A DNA stretch of 64,000 nt from Polydactylus sextarius (lineage: Eukaryota; Chordata; Actinopteri; Polynemidae): the NCBI GenBank assembly GCA_016801845.1, contig CM028931.1, positions 7,748,587-7,812,586 on the forward strand, read 5' to 3'. Made by a program: the position numbers and the translations under genes. The notes beneath the pieces were generated by a model. The model worked only from the letters and a program-made list of their open reading frames with translations. It did no database searches and was not told the origin of the DNA. Positions 53,331-64,000 of the stretch are shown one piece after another (position 1 is the stretch's first letter; the number at the start of each line of letters is the position of its first letter).

Positions 53331-54469
53331 CCTTTTTTTTTTTTTTTCCCAACACAACCTCAGTGGGATTTAAGGTCAAGGTGCATTTCCTGTGGAGCTG
53401 CAGAGTTGCAAAGAGCCCCGTCCCCGGACCACGTCTGGAACCACTACGCGCTTACGGTCACATGTATTCAATAGCAAACCACCCGGAGGGGGTTTATATA
53501 GTCGATCCGTCCGCATGTTTCTAAGGAATTTTCCTGCGCCACATGGGGAGGATGTAGCCGGGTCTTTTCCTCCCGTTAATGCTATTAATCAAACCACATG
53601 CATTCTCAAGTGCATTTGCTCTTTGAAGAAGGAGGTGGTGGAGGAGGTGGTGGAGGAGGAGGAGGGGTGGTGCTGTACTGTACTTGGAGAGCGTTTGAAC
53701 ATGTGAGTGTATTAGCTGTAAGCCTCCTCCGCGGGAGCAGCTGCACTGCGTCTCATTTGAGTGAAAGCAGCTTTGAGTAAACAGATACCGAGGTGAAGGG
53801 AAGGCAGCGGGCGCACCTTTCCATTCAGGAGCTGAGAGGGTGGAGCTCGTTGTTGCCGGAGGAGGAGGAGGCAGCGAGTGGAGGAGGAGGTTCAGACAGA
53901 GGAGCTTTCAGGTCGGGGCACAAAGGGAGCGTGTTCAGGAGGCCATCCTTTGTCACGCCGTCGACCCCTGGAGTCAATAATTTATCGTCAACAGTCAGGA
54001 CGTCGCACCGGATCAAATGACTCTTCAAAACCTGCTCCGTCAGCAGCAGCGACGGGCCAACTCCACCTCGCGTGTCTAGTAATCAGTACACCAAATGTAT
54101 TTATGCCGACGCGTTTGTTAAACAGCAAATGGGCTGGAAAACAGGTTGAAGTCCCTACGAGCCGAGGTATAATAAAAAATTAAAAAAAAATAAAAGTAAC
54201 AAAATAAAACAGGAGGAAAGACACGAGTCTGATCTTGTTAGGATGCAATATCTGCCGGGTGGGGTGGGGTGGAGGGGTCGCCCAAAGATGGCTTTCGACT
54301 GGACTAGACAATAAAACGTTTCTTGACTGGGTTGAAACTTTTCTGCAGATTTGTTGGATCGAGTCGCGTGTCATAAATTTTGACTTCGGAGCTTGATATT
54401 TAGGCTTTTATTTTGACGTCTCATATTAAATCTCAACAGTTTTACTCTTGACTCTTTAACTTGGGCGTT

Positions 54470-54876
54470 AAATGAACTTTGGGTATGTTAAAACTTATAA
54501 CAAGTTGCTACCTAGTTACCAAACTAGGGACCAAACTACTGCTAGGTCCTATCTGTAAAAAAAAAAAAGTCTTTTTAATAAACGATGTGTTCACTTACAA
54601 AGTTCTCAACACCTCGTTTTAAATGTCAGGACCTTTGTTATACCAGCAAGGAAGTGTGGAGCTACTTTGAGCTGTTTTTAATGGTTTAAAATAGCGACGT
54701 CTTCAAGCTGCCCGGCTGCCCCATTCACTTGCATGGTGAGTCTTTTGGACAAAAAAAAAAAAAAAAATGTTTGTAACGCAACGGGCTAGTGTAGTTTAGC
54801 TCCTCAGCAAACATAACAAGTCGTTATCGTGTTTCGACACATCCAAAAATCATTTTACACCAAAGTTCTCCTTTAA
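54470..54876. repeat. Family B repeat, mainly the inverse arm
   Basis: Carries GCTAGGTCCTATCTGTAAA, TAATAAACGATGTGTTCACTT, GCAAGGAAGTGTGGAGCTAC, CTGCCCCATTCACTTGCATG and the terminus AAGTTCTCCTTTAA ending at 54876. A short piece of the opposite arm (GAACTTTGGGTATGTTAAAA) lies at 54475. Confidence 0.82.
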
Positions 54877-56880
54877 ATCCTGACGTTTCATGTCTAATTT
54901 CTGCAAAAAAAAAAATTCCCACTCGACTCAGTTCTTGACTTTGTACTCGACAGACGATATGAAAAACTTTTCCCTCTTCTGACTAATTGTCTTACGAGTG
55001 GCTCTAACGATGTGACGTGATTTAGCAGACAGGGCGAGAGTCATAACGACGTGCGCCGAGCCGAGGTTTTAACGTTGTTATGTTCTGTAGAGAGAGAAAA
55101 CGGCGACGTTGCCGGGTTAAAGTGCTTCTGTGCAGAAAACGCCGCGGATCTTTACTCTCGCCGTCGTCGTCGGTGGCGACGGATTTTTTTTTTCTTAAAT
55201 CAGCCTCGGCCTTGTCGGGAGGCCTCGTCTTCCTCTGCCCTTCGTCTTATTTGCTCGACTGGTAATAAATAGACGATCGGAGCGGTCGGAACAATGAAGA
55301 CAGGATGTTTCTTGGGGGTTTTATTTACACTGCAGGCAATTAAGTCTAATTCAGGGCAAGTTAAAGTCACAGTTGGGCGGCGGATCGGAGAGAATGCGTG
55401 TTTGTGTTTGAGCCGAGTTTGGATGATAATGTTAGAAATAAATCAATCCGTCAATGTGCGTTAGTGAGTAAGAGAGAGAGAGAGCGAGAGCTGCGACGGA
55501 AATTGAGGCCGCGGGCGATTTGTTCTAAAGTGGGACGAGTATCGAGCGTCTGAGCTTCAATCAGTGGCGTCGCATCGATCGTCTGCTCCAGCGGCGCGTT
55601 CCCCCGCGACTCCGATCGGTGCAATTAAAACCCAGCGGCGACCACAAACACACGAAGGACGTTCCTCTCTAATCTTTTATCCTCTCCGGTCTCCCGTTTT
55701 CATTTGCAACGGCGAACAAGCAGCCGATCGTTGTCCCTGACCGCTCGCCACCGCCATCGGGCGGCGCCGCAGCAAAGTGAAGAGGCTCTCGAGTGGTGTC
55801 GGCGGGTGCTCGCTCAGATCGACGGTCGCGTGGGAAAAATCAGATCAGGCGGATATTAACGCCAATTCCACCAAATTCTGCGCTAAAAAACAACAAAAAC
55901 AACAAAAACAACGCTGCTAAGAACCAAGAGAGTTCACCGAATAGGAAGGAAAACTTCAAAATAAAAGCACACGCTTAAGAGAGAATCAAAGTTTCACTAG
56001 TTTTTAGTGATTTGCCGTGAAAGTGCAATGATATGAATTCAAACTGTGGAGAACAATAGGTTATTTTAAATGAATTGTTAAAGTATTTAAAAAAAAAAAA
56101 AAATATTGCAACTTTAAAGCGATCCTGCAACTTTGACGTTGCAGCTCCCATGATCCTCCTCTCCTTCTTCTTCTTCGACTTCTTCTCTGACTTTGCCGTG
56201 AACCGTTTCTTCCCTCTCTCTCTCTCTTTTTTTTTTTTCCTCTTTTCTGCTTTTCGTCGTAATTACAACCTCGGCGACCTTCCTCCGATCCAGGGGAAGC
56301 CAGAGGAGAAACACAGACGCCCGCAAGGTTTTTCTTTTTGCCGTGAAGAAAATACAGCTCCTCCGCTTAAAACCTACTGTCGGTCGTATTCTGGTTTCAT
56401 CTGGGACGAAACGTTTTCTTTTGCATTTTTTTTATTTCACGAGCCGATACGCGATGATCTTCTTGCTTCCTGTCGAGTCGTCTCGACGGAGGCCGTCGGT
56501 TTCAGACTCGGAACGAGGCAAATGATGCGGAGCAGTGTTTATCACGAAGCATCTGCCCGGAAACCGATGGAATTCTAATGTTTACGTACAGAACGTGGAC
56601 CCCGACAAGCGGATTAAGAGCAGAATGTAAACACAGACATCAGCCTGGTTCAGTGTATAAGTTTGTATAAGTTTGATGTGACTGTAAATGCACTTTAGTT
56701 TAGTTTAGTTTCAACATCAGCTTTTTTAGAAACGTACGAAGGACCGCAGGAGTCCAGAAGTGTCCAGAATTATTATTGATCTAATATTTCATTTATATTG
56801 AGCCCAAAATGCCGAAGAAAACAACGTTTGAAACCAAACTAATCGATTTGACAACATGGAAACGCGCATGGGAGAGAAAA

Positions 56881-57361
56881 TTAAAGGTGAACCCCCGTCA
56901 CATGTGAACATATATCCCACTGTTAGAGTCTCTGAGTTTATGTCAGTTGACAAAAAAATGAAACAAACGGTTGCTACGTTAGCCTGGCCAGGCTGCTACC
57001 AAGCTAAGTGAATGGGGCAGATTTCAAACGTCAAAGTAAACGGCGTTTTTTTGTTCTTAAAGGTTATTGAGTTAATAGTGATATGTTTGTAAGGCTCCTG
57101 GCTGTTGTTGCACGGGGCTTAGAAAGACATGTTCAGCCTCTTTAGCGACACAAAAACACTGTTTACTTTGACGTTAGAAATCTGCCCCATTCACTTAGCT
57201 TATTAGCTGGCGAGGCTCACCGCTACCACCACATATCTGCAAACGTAGCAACCGTTTGTTTCATTTTGTTGTCAACTAACATTACTCAAAGACCTCTAGC
57301 AGTAGGATATAGATTCAAATTTATCAAGTTATAAATAAATCAATATCAAGCTCCCCTTTAA
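56881..57361. repeat. Family C palindromic element
   Basis: Starts TTAAAGGTGAACCCCC and ends with an inverse-type terminus GAT...CAAGCTCCCCTTTAA. Arms share AATGAAACAAACGGTTGCTA facing AGCAACCGTTTGTTTCATTT, and TAAGTGAATGGGGCAGATTT facing AAATCTGCCCCATTCACTTA. TCAAAGTAAAC faces GTTTACTTTGA. No ORF. Confidence 0.82.
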
Positions 57362-58013
57362 ATTATATCCTGAATGAATTTAATACATCAGTTTTGGCGT
57401 AATTCCGAGCCCTGATATTTGCGTTTGCTAGTTTAAAATGCTTAAAGCAGACACATAGTTGAAATAGGAAATAGTACACGTACAGAGTTACAATAGAGAA
57501 GTTAAGATAGTTAGGTTCATAATTTGGTAGCTAGGTTGCTAACGCTAGCTAACGTCACCTGTGCATTGACATGGAGAGATTGTCAGTTGAAATACGGACC
57601 GTTTTAGACACTTAATGCTCCATACTGACTCAGCGCTTATCACTGTATTTCTATTTTACAGGAAGTATTAGTTTCCGACACCGTCAACTGTGTGTGAAGC
57701 GGCAGCAGATGCAGGTTTTTCGTCTGCGGTTCTGACCACTGAGGGTTCAGGTCTGGACCAATGAGCTGAACTGAGACTCAAGGTTTCGGTTCACGTCTCA
57801 GTTCAGTGTCTTAGTTTCGTTCTTTTGACGCTTACGTTCCCTGAAACCTTTTTTTTTTTTTTTTTTTTCGTTTCAGGTTTATTTACTGAACTCAAAACAA
57901 AAAAAAAAAAAAACCCAACCACTTCTCAGTTTGACTCGCATGTGGAAGTGATGATCATGGAGCTTTTACGTACCTGCTTCTCGAAAAGATCCAACGTTTA
58001 AACGAAGCTGGGG

Positions 58014-58014
<1 letters not shown>

Positions 58015-58052
<38 letters not shown>
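58015..58052. repeat. (CA)n microsatellite
   Basis: About 18 uninterrupted CA units. Confidence 0.95.
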
Positions 58053-58056
<4 letters not shown>

Positions 58057-58129
58057 TGAATTATTGTGTCATTATGGAACTGAAAGAAACAAACTGACAT
58101 GTTGGATTTTTAACCCTTTATTGCCAGTC

Positions 58130-58740
58130 CAAAATATCTATCTTATCAAAAGATAATTAGAAAATAAGAATATAAAATAAGATTAGAATAAAAGTATTGT
58201 ATAAAATAAAAAAATATATACAATAATTTTTAAAAAATTTAAAAAGTTTCTCAGACCTCCATCTTCTCAACATTTATCAAATAAAATAATAATAATAATA
58301 TTAAAAAATAATATAAAACAATAAAAAAAATGAATAAGAAAAGAGACCTCTGTCTTATCAAAAGATGTTTTATTTGATATCTTTACCAAATAAGAAATAA
58401 AATAAAAATTAGTATAAAAATGATTAAAAATATATACATAATATAAAATAATAAAAATTAAGATTAAATCAACATGTATCAAATAAAATAATAATAATAA
58501 TATTAAAAGAAATATGAAAAATAATAAATCAAATGAATATCTTGTCAATACATATTTATTTGGTATCAATCAAATAGAAAATAAAATAACATTTTTTTAG
58601 TAAAGATAATATATAATAAAATGTGTCTTCTCAACATGATCAACACTTATCAAAAAAAAATATTTGAATATATATATATATGAAATTATATGTCATTTTT
58701 TGTGTAATTTCCTAGAAGGTTTAAGCCTTTAAAGGGTTAA
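58130..58740. repeat. AT-rich low-complexity tract with internal duplication
   Basis: Over 80% A/T by eye. Similar segments recur (ATCAAATAAAATAATAATAATA at 58277 and 58477; TCTTATCAAAAGAT at 58140 and 58353), suggesting decayed tandem duplication. The open frame on the minus strand is compositional. Confidence 0.7.
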
Positions 58741-59375
58741 CAGATATTCACAAAATATAAGTGAATAAGTGAATGTGTCTCACTTTATTTAATACAGTCA
58801 CATACAGTATACCGAACCACCATCAGATATGATGAGTCATGTTTATGAAGTGTCATCTACTTTGCGTGTTTTACGAGCGCTGTCTGTAGATATCCTGAGT
58901 CGGCAGGTTTTTTTTTTTTTCTCCTCTCCCTTCTCCGTCACACGCCCAGTAGAGTTTGGACGTGTTGAAAAGCGTCCTTTGTTTTTCTCCGCTCTTCCCG
59001 GCTCAGCATTTTCTCTCTTTTACAAGTCAGGTGACGGTCAGCAGTGAAAGAAAGAGGAAAAAAAAAAAAAAAACGCTGCCCGGGCACAAAGCGGCACCAG
59101 GACGGAGCGTCACACCCATCAAACCCATCAGCTGACTCATGACCGGCCGTGTTGCGATGTGATGTTATGACTCTCCTTCCCATCGCTCCGTTTAGATTGC
59201 CGTCTGCGGCCGTGACTCAGGCCTTTTCTGCCCGCGCTGAGTCGCCGTGATAACAAGTTTGTTCCTGTGTCTTTTAAAAAAACGTAAACAGACGTACGTT
59301 GTTGTTGACAGACGTTGTTTTGGCGCCGTGAAAACACAAAAAGGAGGGTTCACCGTGTTCACGGGGACAACCCTA

Positions 59376-59516
59376 TAGTTAACAATGAGAGTAAATGGGG
59401 CAGCCAGCCAAATGTGTCGAAATTGTTTTTTTTTTTTTTTTTAAATGGGGCAGCCAGCCAAATGTGTCTAAATTGTCATTTTTTTAAATGGGGCGGCCAG
59501 CCAAATGTGTCAGCCG
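59376..59516. repeat. Family A core, three truncated tandem copies
   Basis: Three successive (A)AATGGGGC(A/G)GCCAGCCAAATGTGTC blocks at about 59393, 59443 and 59487, the first two separated by T runs. Confidence 0.88.
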
Positions 59517-59584
59517 AATGACGGGGACGAGCGGAGAGATACGTGTTCGCGCTGGGGTTTTTTTTTTTTGTCGTTTTTTTCGAC

Positions 59585-59770
59585 CGACTCATCTCCCAGC
59601 GCGTGGCCTCTTTGATGCCCTCGTCTGTAATTTGAATAGCATCTGCTGGAGGATTTGCATCCGCTTTGTGTGCTGGGAGATGAGCAGACGAGCGGCGTCT
59701 TCCTATCCTGCGTCTCAGTTAGACGCCGCGTGTTATGTCCTCGCCAAATATGGAGACGCAAAATGTGTGT
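59585..59770. promoter_or_regulatory. Non-repetitive block with 13-bp inverted repeat, octamer and CArG box
   Basis: CTCATCTCCCAGC at 59588-59600 and its exact inverse GCTGGGAGATGAG at 59672-59684 enclose ~71 bp. The octamer ATTTGCAT lies at 59653-59660 and CCAAATATGG at 59744-59753. AP-1-like TGACTCA occurs nearby at 59133 and 59213. Candidate intronic enhancer of actn1; inference only. Confidence 0.35.
59744..59753. promoter_or_regulatory. CArG box in actn1 intron 1 candidate enhancer
   Basis: CCAAATATGG, an exact CC(A/T)6GG, inside a non-repetitive block that also has an octamer and a 13-bp inverted repeat. Confidence 0.35.
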
Positions 59771-59994
59771 GATATGCAAAATAAACATAGGTAGAGGACG
59801 AAAACAAAAACACAAAGACCACACACGTCGCACGTTCAGTTTGGTTCGGATTGTAATCTGCAAATCTAATCATATCACAAAGATCACACGTTAATCATGC
59901 AAGTTCGGCCACTAAGACGCTTTTTGTAATTCGTAAACATTCGTCGCTAACAGCTATTTCATAAAAGTCGTAACTACAACAGCTTATTTTTTTA

Positions 59995-60395
59995 AAGTGA
60001 CGGTTCGGAGTAATTTGAACCCAGGGTCTGTTTAACCACAAATACAAGTCGAATATTTTTACATTAGTTGAAGTAACATCGAGTTTGACCGTCTTTTGTT
60101 TTCACAACCAAATAGCTAACAATGGAAGTCAATGGGGCAGCCAGCCAAACGTAGCAAAATAGTCATTTTTTAACCACTAATAAAGCTCAAAATATCACTT
60201 CACTTCAGCAGTAGCATGAATAGGGTCCATACACATAAACTGAAGTACTGATGACTTAGTTAGTGAACTGAGAGTTTATTAAAAAGACTTACCGGTGACT
60301 TTCAAGACTTACAATAGGTGGTGAAGGGTGTTCCAGATCAGCAGATTCATCATGACGTAAAAATGACTTTATTCACGACATCTCAACTTATTTCT
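59995..60395. repeat. Family A repeat arm
   Basis: Starts AAAGTGACGGTTCGGAGTAATT, then CAATGGGGCAGCCAGCCAAAC, TAACCACTAATAAAGCTCAAA and GGGTGTTCCAGATCAGCAGATTC. Confidence 0.85.
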
Positions 60396-60464
60396 CGACA
60401 ATTTTAGTTTATTCTTATCATGTAAAATATTTTTTTAAAAATATTCCTCATCTCATTAATTTCA

Positions 60465-60835
60465 ACTTAAAGTGTTGGTCTGGAGTAACTTGAACTTCAG
60501 GGTCTATTTCACCATGGATACAAGTGAAACACGCCCTCAAGAGATATATATACATATATTTTTTACGTTGATTGAAGTAATATCAAGTTTTGTTCTCACA
60601 ACCAAATAGTTAACAATGAAAGTGAATGGGGCAGCCAGCCAAACATGTCCAAATTGTCATTTTTAACCACTAATAAAGCTCAAAATATCTGATAACTGAT
60701 AGAATAACTGATAACTTAGTAAGTGAACTGACTGTTTTACAAGACTTACCCATCATCTTGTTTTTATAACAACTGGTGATGAAGGGTGTTCCGGATGAGC
60801 AGATTCAACATTTTCCCGAACAAGTGATTCACTTT
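60465..60835. repeat. Family A repeat arm
   Basis: Starts AAAGTGTTGGTCTGGAGTAAC, then GAATGGGGCAGCCAGCCAAAC and TAACCACTAATAAAGCTCAAA. The GGGTCCCTACACAT segment is deleted; it ends GGGTGTTCCGGATGAGCAGATTC. Head-to-tail with the preceding copy. Confidence 0.83.
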
Positions 60836-63800
60836 CCCATTCACTTTCATCCTTTATAATAAAACAATATTATGTTTTTTTTTGTTTTAAATCTTAACCA
60901 GTCACTATCAGATAAATGTTGTGCAATGATATTGTTGAATATCAATAAAGATCATTGATTAGTTTTTTAAAAAAGCTCCGATTGAGACTGTGTAATGTAC
61001 AATGTTTGTTAATAAGGCGTAGCTTAGCGAGTAAAGATGCATTTAGTTACATGACAAGACTTCGGAACATCAAAATATGATTCCAGCGAGATGACCGAAC
61101 CTGGTAATCTTTTGGGTTTTTCCAAACTTCCTTGAAAGTCGTTGAATTCTAGGTTTGACGTTAGAGAAAATGATGTTTTTGTGGTTTTAAACTTGTGTCG
61201 CGCGGCCCGTGTGTGCGTCGTGGTCGTGGCATTTTGTTTTTAGTTTTTTTTTAGTTTTTTTTTTTCTTCTCATACCCGAGCTGTTTGTTGTTTGTGGGTC
61301 TCCAGGCCTTAGTGGTTGCCATAGCAACCGGCCAGTGTTAGTCGGTCTGCGGCATTTTCACAGACGAGGCGTTTTTTTTTTTTTTTTTTGGAGAAACGAA
61401 TTCGGCTGAGGAAAGAGCCATTACTGCACTTTGACTCTCTCGTTGTAACACACACACACACACACATGAATATGCATCAGGGCGGCTTCAGGCCACAAGA
61501 GAGTAAATATCAGCTCTGGTCACAATGGCTGCTATTCTTTGTCAATCTGCACTTTTTGGCTGAGTCGCTGCTCCGTCAGCACGCGCCTGGACTGGCGACG
61601 GCGTGCGCACGCACGTGTGCAAGTGCACGTGTTGACGCGTGCTCGCTAAAAAGCACAAACACACACACACACACACACGTGCACACATGCAGGCAGCCTG
61701 TGCGTTTTACTGTGATAGCATATTTATTTTTTTTAAATACCCACACTCACATTTCCTTTACGTGCCCCTCCCCTCCGCTGGTTGCACGAGTGTGTGCTGA
61801 GGCAGCAGCTGAAGCCGACGGATAAGTGTAATGGGATGACTGCGCTGAGTCATCAGTTCGACACAACAGCCTGTTAGAGCGGCCCGGGTGGATGCTGCAC
61901 CTGAGAGGATGCGGCGCTCCATCACGGTCGCAAAGATGGAGGAAAGAACGCTTCCTCTCTCCTGCCCTAGTCGGTCCAGGAGAGAGAGTTTATAAATGAC
62001 AAGTGTGTAAAAAGAAACTTCTGTCGGGTTAAACTGGTTTCTCTAAAGCAAAAACACCAGTGATGAATTTGTCACACTGGTTTGCAGCTAAAACATTTGG
62101 GTAAAGTTAAAGTTAAGACGTCTGTTCCACGCGAGAAGCTAAAGCTACGAAGCCGACGGTGAGCTAATTTAAGCTTACGGTGCGTCGTGAACGCGGTCAC
62201 AAACATCAAACGTCACCTGAGAACGAATGTTAGACGTGATAATCTCTGTAGACAGAGATTCACCCACAGGAAACACTTTGTTCTGCTTAAAGGTGACGGA
62301 GAACGGTTGATCGGGCTTTTGATCCTTGTTCTGTGATGTGATGTGTGTAAAATGTTGGTTGGATTTGTAAGCTTCATAAAAACCTCTCTCAGAAAGATAT
62401 TTTAGGGTGGGGGAGGTTTTAAATGCGTGGTTTTGCACCTATTTGGCTTCTTTTCAGGCTTAACTGGCAACATCATTATGAAATACAAGCCCTTAATGCT
62501 GATTGGCTGCCTTTGCTGCCACTCAAATGAATGTAACTTTGCCGTTATCTTTTACAGCCAATCGCCTTTGAAGGGGAGGGAATGGAATCGGAGTAGGGTG
62601 GCAATGAGATACATTTGACGTCACAAACAACCGTTTTGGAAACCGACCCCGTTTTCTAGCGGACGTTAGCGAAAATGCAATTAGCGCACGTTCCGGAACG
62701 CGAGCGGAGCTACCGTTTTAGCTTTTAGCCTCAGTAAACGAGATCAAAACAAAACAAAACAAAAACCAAAAAAAGTGATTGGCTTATTCATGGGTATTCA
62801 TGGGCGGGGCTTAGCGATACATCAATTTGAGGACCGCGATCTATGTCCGAACCAATGAGACGGGTCTAGCCCAGAAGAATTTCCTCTATACGTCCTCTGC
62901 GGATTTTACGTACCTAGCGTATTTACTCGCGCTACGTGGAAGCTACGAGAAAGAATCGATCGCGCGTTTTACGTACGATGAAGATAAAATATAATCCAGT
63001 ACATTTAAAAACATGCTCTTAACGTCAGTTAGCTGAAACTGCACGTCCACGATGCTAACGTCACCTCAATGAATCATGGGATATTTTGATGCTGTGAAGG
63101 ATTTTTAGGATTCGTAGTATCTAATCTATCTATATCTGAGAAATTTCAAGATTTTCATCTTTGTTTGTATAAATTTGTGTGTAATATCTATCTATTTTAA
63201 GCGTTAGAGAAATGCATGTGTGTTTTTAGACTGTATCCTCAAGTGAGCTTTAGAGGAGGACGGGAAGGGGGAGTGAACGACCTCCGACCCCTCTCAACAC
63301 TCTCCTCTTTGCTAGTTGGCAGGACCCCAGACTCCCGTCCTTCCTCCGTCGTGGCTCAGAGAGCGAGCCGGATATTTTCCCGTCATGTTTCCACCAGGTT
63401 CAGCAAGTCAGAAAGGTCATATTGTTCCTGTCCGTGACTCACTCTGAGCAGGGTGGATGGATCAGCGGCGCGGCGGCCCTCACGCTGTTCGTGCCCGAGG
63501 TTTAAATGTCGGCGTGTCGGGGCGCCGCTGTGGACGTCAGGCCAACTGCGTGTGTTTGTTTTCAGTGACCGGTCGCATCAAAGTCCCGTGAAATACCAAG
63601 GACGTGAATTAATGATTACAACGTAGGTGTTAGTTTTTTTTATAGATTTTGTTGACATTTCTATCATCTCGTGACAATACTGAACTACAGTAAAACAAGT
63701 AGCAAGAGGAGGTTGTTTTTTTTTCATTATTGTCAATACTTTTGTCCAGCGGTGGCCACCGGAGGAGCATTTATTTTTTTGCTAGCTAAATTGTGACACA

Positions 63801-64000
63801 ATTATGAAGACTTATTGCACACATAACTATATTAAAATACAACTATATCACACACCTTGTACTGACTACCCACTGGGATAGATTGTGAACTGCTGTCGCT
63901 ACCGCTAATGGGCTAACAGGCTAGGTATGCTAGTACCAGAGTCAGGGTAGCTCTTCAATCTTATTATTTCCTCTTTTATAAGTCCCTCTTGGTATTTTGT

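Larger units (their letters stand above)
46920..64000 (+). other. actn1: actn1 intron 1 (partial)
   Basis: At least 17 kb without a recognisable exon. It holds low-complexity DNA (47000-48960, 58130-58740), microsatellites, family A, B and C elements, a degenerate TAGC-rich tandem repeat, and two non-repetitive blocks listed separately. ORFs here are homopolymer or repeat artefacts. Confidence 0.75.

Noticed and set aside
56075..56578. 167-residue frame in actn1 intron 1
   Set aside because: Begins in poly-A, contains Phe runs from poly-T, no recognisable domain.
61388..61825. 145-residue frame in actn1 intron 1
   Set aside because: Thr-His repeats come from (CA)n tracts; no domain.
46920..64000. 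actn1 exon 2 (TFTAWCNSHLRK...)
   Set aside because: Looked for the expected conserved residues with flanking splice sites and did not find them; it probably lies beyond the window.

Overview
This is vertebrate nuclear DNA, almost certainly from a spiny-rayed (percomorph-type) teleost. Short exons with GT-AG introns encode proteins that read straight onto human orthologues. The rest is dominated by A/T homopolymers, (TG)n, (AT)n and (AGG)n microsatellites, GCTAGC/GTTAGC-rich spacers and short palindromic interspersed repeats. Nothing suggests bacteria, phage or an organelle.

Three protein-coding genes lie in a row on the + strand. (1) 4484-7543 holds the last six coding exons of a PACS gene (phosphofurin acidic cluster sorting protein, PACS2-like); its 5' part lies left of the window. 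(2) 12705-36535 is a complete nine-exon dcaf5 gene (DDB1/CUL4-associated WD40 substrate receptor). The inferred splices sum to 2355 nt, or 784 codons plus stop, with every junction in phase. (3) 46821-46919 is the first coding exon of actn1 (alpha-actinin-1), preceded by a GC-rich promoter and 5'UTR and followed by an intron that runs to the window end. The order dcaf5 then actn1 in the same orientation matches human 14q24; the upstream PACS neighbour is a linkage difference from human.

Intron 6 of dcaf5 (19961-31491) is swollen by two insertions. One is a ~1.6 kb minisatellite (20482-22089) whose ~20 bp unit carries the palindrome GTGATCAC. The other is an antisense EnSpm/CACTA-type DNA transposon (about 24040-30722) with a C2H2 zinc-finger exon, a transposase-like ORF and a spliced SAMD3-like second gene. 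The second gene starts 5 nt after the transposase stop, on an ATG that abuts a splice donor. The copy looks decayed: a frameshift near the end of the SAMD3-like gene and an apparently shortened region between zinc finger and transposase.

The non-coding space carries at least four families of palindromic interspersed elements (called A, B, C and D here). A, B and C share a core motif (AATGGGGCAG), and A and B share a colinear arrangement, suggesting related families. One B copy is a ~780 bp foldback inside dcaf5 intron 2. The dcaf5-actn1 interval has two further tandem arrays: a ~150 bp array full of AGGTCA/TGACCT half-sites, and a TTTGTGGTAGTTT-type minisatellite. actn1 intron 1 holds low-complexity DNA, more A, B and C elements and two non-repetitive blocks that look like candidate regulatory sequence (around 53.0-53.3 kb and 59.58-59.77 kb). 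I found no RNA genes, CRISPR arrays or prokaryotic systems. The most unusual items are the transposon's gene junction, the related foldback families and the half-site array; none is clearly a new system from sequence alone.
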